Assembly: GCA_002699585.1 (NCBI GenBank)
Contig: PABP01000011.1
Location: forward strand, 1 to 64,000
Source of the DNA: Anaerolineaceae bacterium
GTDB taxonomy: Bacteria > Chloroflexota > Anaerolineae > Aggregatilineales > Phototrophicaceae
Reading direction: 5' to 3'
DNA: 64,000 nucleotides
The notes beneath the pieces were generated by a model, which saw nothing but the letters and a program-made list of their open reading frames with translations, did not search any database and was not told the origin of the DNA. The position numbers and the translations under genes are program-made. Positions 58,182 through 64,000 of the stretch are shown here, one piece after another; the stretch's first letter is position 1, and each line of letters begins with the position of its first letter.

Positions 58182-58211
58182 TTCTATTATAAAATAGAAA
58201 CACATGTTCTA
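58182..58211 (-). promoter_or_regulatory. TTCTAT-type operator candidate
   Basis: TTCTATT-ATAA-AATAGAA is an 18-bp perfect palindrome (58182-58199) over a TATAAT -10 box; a third half-site TTCTAT lies at 58207-58212 so that half-sites alternate along the promoter. Probably a repressor site for the gene at 57378-58145. Confidence 0.5.
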
Positions 58212-58225
58212 TCGCTGTGGCGCAA

Positions 58226-58254
58226 TTTACACGCCTATGGGCATCCTGTATAAT
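58226..58254 (+). promoter_or_regulatory. Sigma-70 type promoter of the MBL hydrolase gene
   Basis: TTTACA (58226-58231), 17-base spacer and perfect TATAAT (58249-58254), with about 58 bases to the GTG at 58313. Confidence 0.6.
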
Positions 58255-58312
58255 TGACCTACTAATGATCACATAGAAAATCATATCGACTGTAAACCCG
58301 AAGGATACCGTT

Positions 58313-58954
58313 GTGGATATTACCTGGTATGGTCATAGTTGCTTTCGTATTACCGAACGCGGCCAAACGACCGTTGTAACCGACCCCTATCACACATCCA
58401 TTGGCTTACCCGAACTCAAGCTCAAGGGAGACGTGGTGACGGTCAGCCACGATGACCCTGGCCATAACGCAGCCGATATGGTGAAGGGTCAGGAGTATGT
58501 GCTCAGTGGCCCTGGGGAATATGAAATTGGCGGCGTGTTTATTCATGGTGTGGCCATGCACATGATTGATGGCGACCAGGGCTACCCCAATGTCGGCTAT
58601 ATGATCGAGTACGGTAACAACCTGACTGTTTTACATGCTGGCGGCCTGACCCGTGTGCCCGATCAATCGACGATTGAAGAATTAGGCGAAGTTAATGTTC
58701 TGCTGCTGCCTGTTGGTGGTGGGCACGGTTTGCGCCCGGCGGATGCCGCCGATGTCATTGCGCTAGTTGAACCCAGTTATGTGGTTCCGATGCACTATGA
58801 GCAACCGGGGCTAAAGGTTCAGTTGGAGCCAGTGGAGAAGTTTTTGAAGGCGGTCGGCGTCAGCAAGGCGCAGGAAGAAGATTATCTGCGTGTGACATCC
58901 GGCAGCTTACCGGAGCAGCCCCAGGTCGTTTTGCTCACGCCGATGTCCGATTAG
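58313..58954 (+). CDS. Metallo-beta-lactamase-fold hydrolase (UPF0173-like)
   Basis: 213-residue cytoplasmic metal-dependent hydrolase. WYGHSCFRI at the N-terminus is typical of the UPF0173-related group. The metal site has a shortened form of HxHxDH (SHDDPGHN), so one His is an Asp, and LPVGGGHGLRPADA plus VPMHYEQPG supply further His ligands. The start is GTG at 58313 with AAGGATA upstream. It follows a strong promoter. The substrate is unknown. Confidence 0.8.
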   Translation: MDITWYGHSCFRITERGQTTVVTDPYHTSIGLPELKLKGDVVTVSHDDPGHNAADMVKGQEYVLSGPGEYEIGGVFIHGVAMHMIDGDQGYPNVGYMIEYGNNLTVLHAGGLTRVPDQSTIEELGEVNVLLLPVGGGHGLRPADAADVIALVEPSYVVPMHYEQPGLKVQLEPVEKFLKAVGVSKAQEEDYLRVTSGSLPEQPQVVLLTPMSD

Positions 58955-59068
58955 GCGGATGCCGATTGAACAAGCCGGGCCTAGGGAACGCCATCCTGTA
59001 TATGGGGGTGATTTGGGGTACAATGCATACCCTGATAACCTGTCGATACGATGTGGAGTAAATCCGAT

Positions 59069-59383
59069 ATGAGCAGTGTCATGCTCATCATGAACTGGGA
59101 CGTCAAAGAGGGCAAAGATAGCGACTACTTTGAATTCATCGTGCGCGAATGGGCGGCCCAGACCAATCGGTTGGGATTAACGATGGTTGGGTTGTGGCTG
59201 AGCGTCTACAACCGGGAAATGGATCAACCGCGCATCCGGGCGGAAGCTATCACAGATGATGCTGCCAATATGCGCCGTATTCTCTCCAGCCCAGAGTGGA
59301 CGAACATCATGGATCGCCTGATGGAATACGTCGATAATTATACGCAAAAAGTCGTTTATACCGATGGCGAGTGGAAACTATAG
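59069..59383 (+). CDS. Small conserved protein, ABM-like fold
   Basis: 104-residue protein with MLIMNWDVKEGKDSDYFEFI and SSPEWTNIMDRLMEYVDNYT, a layout like the dimeric alpha-beta barrel (ABM or NIPSNAP-like) fold. No catalytic residue is recognised, and the function is unknown. The ATG at 59069 has GGAG about 10 bases upstream and a strong terminator follows, so it is monocistronic. TACAAT at about 59019 could be its -10. Confidence 0.6.
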   Translation: MSSVMLIMNWDVKEGKDSDYFEFIVREWAAQTNRLGLTMVGLWLSVYNREMDQPRIRAEAITDDAANMRRILSSPEWTNIMDRLMEYVDNYTQKVVYTDGEWKL

Positions 59384-59419
59384 CGCGCTCGGTTACTCGT
59401 CTATCACCCTTGTGTTTGT

Positions 59420-59452
59420 AGCCCGATCAGTTTGTACTGACCGGGCTTTTTC
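59420..59452 (+). terminator. Terminator of the ABM-like gene
   Basis: AGCCCG-A-TCAGT ... ACTGA-CC-GGGCT followed by TTTTTC; a strong rho-independent terminator after the stop at 59383. It may also act on the convergent RidA gene. Confidence 0.8.
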
Positions 59453-59463
59453 TTTGCCTGTGC

Positions 59464-59850
59464 TCAATCCTCGCTGAGGATGGCCTCGGCTTCGATCTCG
59501 ACCAGATAGGCTTCGCCAATGAGTTGAGCAATAACCATCGTATTGGCTGGGCGGATGTCGCCGAAGGCTTCTTGATGGGCACGGCCCACGTCTTCCCAAA
59601 TGGCGATGTCCGTGATGTAGACGCGCGTACGAACGACATCAGCCAGACTGGCTCCGGCTTGCTGCAAAGCGCGGTCGATCTTCTGAATGGCGAACTTGGC
59701 CTGTTCATAGGCGCTGTCACCGCCGACCAGTGTGCCTTCGCCATCGGTGGCCGTCGTCCCACTGACATGGACCACGTTGCCCACGCGCACCGCCCTGGAG
59801 TACCCTACGACAGGCTCCCACTTGGTCCCGCTGCTGATGTTCTGGCGCAT
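59464..59850 (-). CDS. ridA: RidA-family protein
   Basis: 128-residue protein of the RidA/YjgF/UK114 family. It begins with [20 protein letters not shown] and has [15 protein letters not shown] and the conserved Arg in [11 protein letters not shown] with the Glu in [15 protein letters not shown]. It would hydrolyse reactive imine intermediates from PLP enzymes. The ATG at 59850 has AAAGGGAC upstream. It stands alone. Confidence 0.87.
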   Translation of the reverse strand: MRQNISSGTKWEPVVGYSRAVRVGNVVHVSGTTATDGEGTLVGGDSAYEQAKFAIQKIDRALQQAGASLADVVRTRVYITDIAIWEDVGRAHQEAFGDIRPANTMVIAQLIGEAYLVEIEAEAILSED

Positions 59851-60053
59851 AATGTCCCTTTCTTGGATGATGACCCATAGCTGCGCATTGTAAGCTGCTG
59901 ATTGTATCGCATAAGCAGTCTCATACACGGGAGCATATCTCATCCCTGACAACGAGCGCATGTGCGCTTATGATGGGGATGTAACTCTGTTGTTTGGCGC
60001 AACACATTTAGCACGCTATTTTGGGTACAGCATACTTAGAAAGCATAATCTAC

Positions 60054-60791
60054 ATGTCTCAGCATCTGGTTCCTATTGCTGAAAATATCTGGGTTTATCC
60101 CACCAGTACAGAACCGAATACCATCCAGCCCAATGTGGGTGTCATTGCTTGTGGGGATCAGGTGGTAATGGTTGATGCTGGCAGCGCTCCCCCTTTGGGC
60201 CGGGTCATCGCCTCTGAGATCATGATGCTCGGCTTAAGGCAAGTCGATACACTCATCTATACCCATCATCATTGGGACCATATCGTTGGGGCGATGGCGT
60301 ATACGCCGCGCCATATCATCGCCCATGAGCAATGCGCAACGATGCTTGACCATCTGGCCCAGCGTGATTGGCTGCAAGAAGATGTCGAACTGCCGCCGCA
60401 GATGGTGGCGCGCCTGGAGCGTATGGCTACCCAACTCGACAGATGGCACGATTTCCGTCTGCTACAGCCCAATATGACCTTCAGCCATGAGCTGACGCTG
60501 CACATCAACGATACGCCGATTGAACTGGCCTATGTCGCGGGGCGGCATGCGCAAGACAGTATTGTCGTCAAGTTCCCGCAGGCCGGGGTGATGTTCCTAG
60601 GAGACTGCTATTATCCACCGCCGCAGGCCGAGCGTCCGCCGGAGGGTGATGACGACCTGGCGATTGCCATGCTGGAAGCGCTTTATGCCGAGGGGTATGA
60701 GACTTATATTGATGGGCATGGTCCCCCGCGTGATCGTGACGCGTTGGCTACATTGATTGATGCTGAGAAAGCACGCCAGGGTACGGCCTAA
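60054..60791 (+). CDS. Metallo-beta-lactamase-fold hydrolase
   Basis: 245-residue cytoplasmic MBL-fold hydrolase. The metal motif THHHWDH (HxHxDH) is intact near residue 83, and further His and Asp ligands lie in GRHAQDSIVVKF and FLGDCYYPP. The substrate is unknown; glyoxalase-like, lactonase or other thioester/lactone activities are all possible. The ATG at 60054 has no clear ribosome site, but TTGGGT and CATAAT lie just before it, so leaderless transcription is possible. It is convergent with the gene at 60858. Confidence 0.83.
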   Translation: MSQHLVPIAENIWVYPTSTEPNTIQPNVGVIACGDQVVMVDAGSAPPLGRVIASEIMMLGLRQVDTLIYTHHHWDHIVGAMAYTPRHIIAHEQCATMLDHLAQRDWLQEDVELPPQMVARLERMATQLDRWHDFRLLQPNMTFSHELTLHINDTPIELAYVAGRHAQDSIVVKFPQAGVMFLGDCYYPPPQAERPPEGDDDLAIAMLEALYAEGYETYIDGHGPPRDRDALATLIDAEKARQGTA

Positions 60792-60797
60792 TAAGCA

Positions 60798-60825
60798 AAC
60801 AGGGTACAAGCGTCTGTACCCTGTT
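60798..60825. terminator. Convergent-gene terminator hairpin
   Basis: AACAGGGTACA-AGCGTC-TGTACCCTGTT, an 11-bp perfect stem between two converging genes; no strong T-run, but it is centred to serve both. Confidence 0.65.
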
Positions 60826-60857
60826 GACCTGAGTTGTTTCTCAAATACGAGTTGGCT

Positions 60858-61208
60858 TTAGTCGTTGCCCTTCAGCAACCAACCAAGGATTAAACCAACC
60901 ACCAGCGCAGCGATGATCGCCTGCCAGGGGTTATCGCTGATGACCTCACGGGCGTCATCTTCAATATCATCGATCGTGTTGGTTTCCAGGTATTTGGCGG
61001 CACTATCCAGGCCATCCACGATGTTGGTGGCGCGGACGCGAGCATCTTTATCCAGGTCCTCATTTTCATCAATTTCCGTGCGGATGGTTGAGGCGGCTTC
61101 TGCAAGGCGCTTGGCGATGCTGGTACGGGCGGCTTCTGCGCCTTCACCCAGCCGCTTCCCGATTTCGTCCATACGTTCCTGGGTTACATTGCCATTTTCG
61201 TTGCTCAT
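60858..61208 (-). CDS. DUF883/ElaB-like small membrane protein
   Basis: 116-residue protein with a long amphipathic helix (EGAEAARTSIAKRLAEAAST and following residues) and one C-terminal membrane segment (WQAIIAALVVGLILGWLLKG). This is the layout of the YqjD/ElaB/DUF883 family, which are inner-membrane, ribosome-associated, stress-induced proteins in Escherichia coli. The helical N-terminus is cytoplasmic. The start is ATG at 61208. The role is inferred from the layout. Confidence 0.7.
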   Translation of the reverse strand: MSNENGNVTQERMDEIGKRLGEGAEAARTSIAKRLAEAASTIRTEIDENEDLDKDARVRATNIVDGLDSAAKYLETNTIDDIEDDAREVISDNPWQAIIAALVVGLILGWLLKGND

Positions 61209-61289
61209 TACAATCTCCCCTTTTGTACGACAGCCTACTTTTGTTGATAGCTTACACTATCATTATAGAGGATATAGCAAGCCCTGGGT

Positions 61290-61814
61290 TTAGGAGCCAG
61301 TGAGTAGGAGCGGGTGGTCGCTTGATGAGGTACCACTGAGCGACCCAGATGTGTCGATCTTACTGGACTGGTGGAGCAGGGTGGCTGTTTGTAGATGGGT
61401 GACGCTGCGGTCGATGAAGGCGTCATCAAAGAGCAGCGTCACCTTAAATCGACGATGGCCACTGAATGAACGTGCTTGCTCATGGGCAATCAGGCCGCGT
61501 TTAAATTGGCTTGAGTTCGCTACGAGGAACCACAAATTGCTCAAGCGATCATGTGCTGGCAGCTTGATCGTTTCAATGGCAGGTGTTAAGCCCAGTGGTG
61601 GATGTTCCTGGCAGAAAAAAGTGATGTTCATATCTTGAGATAACGCTTGATAGCGCTCGATCTGGGGCACAAAGTACTTCCATGCTTGCCAACCGACAAA
61701 CAAAGTCGCGTCAGGCTCCTGACGGATGCGATCTTCTATGCGTTGGCTCAAGGTCAACAAATGTTGCGTGCCAACCACCACCGTTTTTGGCATATTGTGG
61801 AAATCAATAACCAT
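61290..61814 (-). CDS. DICT-like sensory domain protein
   Basis: 174-residue protein. LLTLSQRIEDRIRQEPDATL, LFVGWQAWKYFVPQIERYQA and RRFKVTLLFDDAFIDRSVTHL resemble the DICT sensory domain found in cyclic-di-GMP enzymes and kinases, but here there is no output domain, so it may be a stand-alone sensor or an inhibitor. The start is ATG at 61814 or 61793. The call is uncertain; it is a small soluble protein of unknown role. Confidence 0.5.
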   Translation of the reverse strand: MVIDFHNMPKTVVVGTQHLLTLSQRIEDRIRQEPDATLFVGWQAWKYFVPQIERYQALSQDMNITFFCQEHPPLGLTPAIETIKLPAHDRLSNLWFLVANSSQFKRGLIAHEQARSFSGHRRFKVTLLFDDAFIDRSVTHLQTATLLHQSSKIDTSGSLSGTSSSDHPLLLTGS

Positions 61815-62099
61815 TTTGGTGCCACCTTTGTATGCATCATGCGATGCTGCTTAACATCTATTTTACGATGTAAGTATCCTGTTCTACGTGTTACTACTTA
61901 GAAATGATAAGCGATAATTAGAGTTCGTAATATTAAGTTATTGGAAAATGTCCCAAGAGTTTGAATATCCATACTTTTTGAACGAATGAGTCGAAGAGTC
62001 TCATAGGGTTGGTTAAGATAATGGTCCTCCGCTTTATTATCTAAATGCGTTAATCTAGTGCATATTACTTGATGAGCAGCTCATATCGGATGAAATAAC

Positions 62100-63908
62100 T
62101 TGCGAGAAAATCCAAGGACTCGTTGGCGTTGGGGACGTTGGCTGGTTGTCATTGTTTTGGTATTTATCCTCCTGTTGGGCCTTGATCTGGCGAGCCACGG
62201 GTTGGCTTGGCGCATTTTTTGGTCGCAAACCGGCGAGGAACAACCCCTCGGCCAGCTCCAGGGCATGGTTGAATTGGGCAGCAATCTGTTGCGTGCCCAA
62301 CCGGAAACCGATCCAATCCAGCCGATCCAATACACGGCAGATGTCCCCTATGGCATCAACGTCTTTTTGCAAAAAGAGGTCGAAGAACCCAAGCTTCGTG
62401 CCATGCTGGGGATGATCCGCGATGCGGGTTTCGTGTGGCTGCGGCAGGAATTTACCTGGGAAGATTTGGAAGTTGATGGGCGCGGCCAGTTCACCGATAC
62501 GCGCAATGATCGCAATGGTGACGGCGTGATCGATGAAGCCGATACCATCGACGCCTGGGCCAAATACGACCGTATCGTCGATCTTGTGGAAGAATACGGC
62601 CTCAAGATGATGGTGCGCCTCAGCAATCCGCCGCCCTGGTCGCGGGCTGATAACGAAAGCACCACGCCCCAGGCCCCGCCGGATGATTATCAGGATTTTG
62701 TGAATTACGCGGTGGCTGTCGCGGAGCGCTACAAAGGGCGCATCCAGCATTATCAGGTATGGAACGAGCCGAACATCTACCCGGAATGGGGCAATGACTT
62801 CGCGGACGCAGCCGCGTATACCGATATGCTGTGCCGTACCTATGAGGCCCTCAAGGCTGTTGACCCGAATATTGTGGTCATCAGCGCGGCGATTGCGCCC
62901 ACGATTTCCCTGGATGGCCTTTATGGCTATCAGGATGTCATCTATTTACAGAATATGTATGATGCCGGGGCAGGCGACTGCTTCGATGTGTTGGCGGCCC
63001 AGGGATACGGTTTGCGCAGTGGCCCGACTGACCGCCGCCTGAGCATCACCCAGGTGAACTATCAGCGGCATGTGTTATATCGTGATGTGATGGTCGCCAA
63101 CGGCGATGGCGATAAGTCGATCTGGCTGAGCGAAATGGGCTGGAACGCTATCCTCGATGCTGAGTTACCCGCTGACCAGATCACGCAGTATGGCGAGTAC
63201 GGCCTCAATACGCAGGATGAGGCCGCTCGTTGGACGCCCCTGGCCTACCAGCGCGCCGCCGAAGATTGGCCCTGGATCGGTCAGATTGATTACTGGTTCT
63301 TCACACGGCCAGACCCCTTTGAAGCCGATCAAGCCTTTTATTACTTCCGCATGGTGGAGCCGGATTATAGCCCCGAGGACCCGACTTTTACGCCGCTGCC
63401 TGTTTACGAAACCATGCGCGACTACATTGCCTATCAAACAGAAAACCCGGTGCTGTATCGCGGCGTGCATCAGGCGGAAAGTTGGGAAGTCGTTACTGAG
63501 GGCGAACTACCTGATCCGACGCTGGGCGTGCTAGAAACAGCCGAGGGTGCCCAGTTCAATGAGGCGGTCAGTACGCGCATCACGACCTTTACAACCTTCG
63601 GCACAGAAACGCGCTTGCGTATCAAGGCTGACGTTGGCCCCGTCACGATTCTAGTCGATGGTGAACGGGCTATTGAGGTAAATACCAGCGATGCGTGGCA
63701 AGAGATCACGCCAGTGTATAGCGTCCTGCCGGAAGAGCATAGCTTCAGGATAGGGACGCTGCGACATAATTACCTGATTGATAGCATCACAGTCGATAAC
63801 CGTATCTGGTGGAATATCGCGCCCTTCATCATTACGGGTGTGGCTCTGCTGGTGATCTTGCTGGCGACTGCGGTCTGGGCATGGCAGCGACGGACCCCGC
63901 TGCGCTAA
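62100..63908 (+). CDS. Membrane-anchored glycoside hydrolase (GH39/GH5-like)
   Basis: 602-residue envelope enzyme: an N-terminal membrane segment (about 12-31, WLVVIVLVFILLLGLDLASH), a (beta/alpha)8 catalytic domain (about 75-410) and a C-terminal membrane segment (about 570-592, FIITGVALLVILLATAVWAW), so both ends are anchored and the catalytic domain lies outside. The acid/base Glu is in QVWNEPNIYPEWG and the nucleophile Glu in IWLSEMGWN, as in clan GH-A enzymes (GH5/GH39 type). It probably acts on a plant, microbial or own-envelope polysaccharide; the substrate is unknown. The start is TTG at 62100 with GGATGA upstream. Confidence 0.8.
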   Translation: MRENPRTRWRWGRWLVVIVLVFILLLGLDLASHGLAWRIFWSQTGEEQPLGQLQGMVELGSNLLRAQPETDPIQPIQYTADVPYGINVFLQKEVEEPKLRAMLGMIRDAGFVWLRQEFTWEDLEVDGRGQFTDTRNDRNGDGVIDEADTIDAWAKYDRIVDLVEEYGLKMMVRLSNPPPWSRADNESTTPQAPPDDYQDFVNYAVAVAERYKGRIQHYQVWNEPNIYPEWGNDFADAAAYTDMLCRTYEALKAVDPNIVVISAAIAPTISLDGLYGYQDVIYLQNMYDAGAGDCFDVLAAQGYGLRSGPTDRRLSITQVNYQRHVLYRDVMVANGDGDKSIWLSEMGWNAILDAELPADQITQYGEYGLNTQDEAARWTPLAYQRAAEDWPWIGQIDYWFFTRPDPFEADQAFYYFRMVEPDYSPEDPTFTPLPVYETMRDYIAYQTENPVLYRGVHQAESWEVVTEGELPDPTLGVLETAEGAQFNEAVSTRITTFTTFGTETRLRIKADVGPVTILVDGERAIEVNTSDAWQEITPVYSVLPEEHSFRIGTLRHNYLIDSITVDNRIWWNIAPFIITGVALLVILLATAVWAWQRRTPLR

Positions 63909-63929
63909 CATCGACACATCGTTGCGTGC

Positions 63930-64000
63930 TACTGGCCCTCAAAATCGGGATCGTCGCCGGTGACGAAGAACTCGTAGCGGTTGGGGTTGTGCTCGTCAAG
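63930..64000 (-). CDS. 3-prime end of a gene running out of the window
   Basis: Minus-strand frame ending at 63930, with its last residues probably NPNRYEFFVTGDDPDFEGQ. Only the tail is inside the window and it is too short to identify. Confidence 0.35.

Noticed and set aside
1-64000. tRNA, rRNA or riboswitch genes
   Set aside because: No cloverleaf-type TTCGAATCC signature, rRNA core segment or known aptamer consensus was seen on either strand by eye; a covariance-model search would be decisive.

Overview
The window is about 55% GC and looks like the chromosome of a member of the Chloroflexota, most likely an Anaerolineae-type lineage. This is inferred from gene content, not from a marker gene: a PknB-like kinase with a TolB-type beta-propeller, TIR/SH3 bitopic proteins, a DUF6754 and MutL-like ATPase cluster, a helix-turn-helix/citrate synthase fusion, DUF7282 repeats and proteins with Thr/Pro-rich TPTPT linkers. 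No rRNA, tRNA or CRISPR array was found. Layout by region follows. 1-1340: an IS4-type insertion sequence sitting in a dispersed intergenic repeat, then a second purine-rich repeat. 1345-11900: mostly minus-strand genes: a peroxiredoxin-like selenoprotein with in-frame UGA, an isomerase/oxidoreductase pair, the DNA polymerase III delta-prime subunit, an AT-rich DUF5677 gene, a dienelactone-hydrolase-like enzyme, a small exporter-like protein, a receptor-type Ser/Thr kinase and a DUF2202 secreted protein. 12000-17200: signalling and possibly defence: an FHA protein, two paralogous TIR-transmembrane proteins, and three small phage-like genes (fibre-like, helper-like, holin-like). 17214-18038: an AT-rich noncoding region full of iteron-like repeats.

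18039-30203: housekeeping and accessory genes, including a GAF histidine kinase, a UPF0173 hydrolase, a patatin, an HxlR regulator, DUF2461, DUF6544, TrpB2, a sulfatase-like enzyme and 6-phosphogluconate dehydrogenase. 30419-41473: the most intriguing region, seven co-directional genes for membrane proteins (DUF6754 and two polytopic proteins), a 1496-residue acidic bitopic protein with SH3 domains, an actin-fold MutL-like ATPase, a protein with a possible biotinyl/lipoyl-like fold, and an LPXTG-like Asp-rich membrane protein. They look like one envelope-associated machine of unknown function. 41684-48583: a small membrane protein, an ECF sigma/anti-sigma pair divergent from a secreted DUF7282 four-repeat protein, a secreted alpha/beta hydrolase, a tiny signal-peptide ORF, a Trm11-like methyltransferase and a GNAT acetyltransferase.

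48565-64000: a GT-C glycosyltransferase, the HTH-citrate synthase fusion, a PAS histidine kinase, two GT4 glycosyltransferases, a Nudix hydrolase, a TetR regulator with its own operator, two metallo-beta-lactamase-fold hydrolases, a RidA protein, a DUF883-like membrane protein, a DICT-like domain protein and a membrane-anchored glycoside hydrolase. Several promoters put the predicted transcription start at or within a few bases of the start codon, which suggests frequent leaderless mRNAs. An extended -10 box (TGC followed by TAYNNT) recurs.
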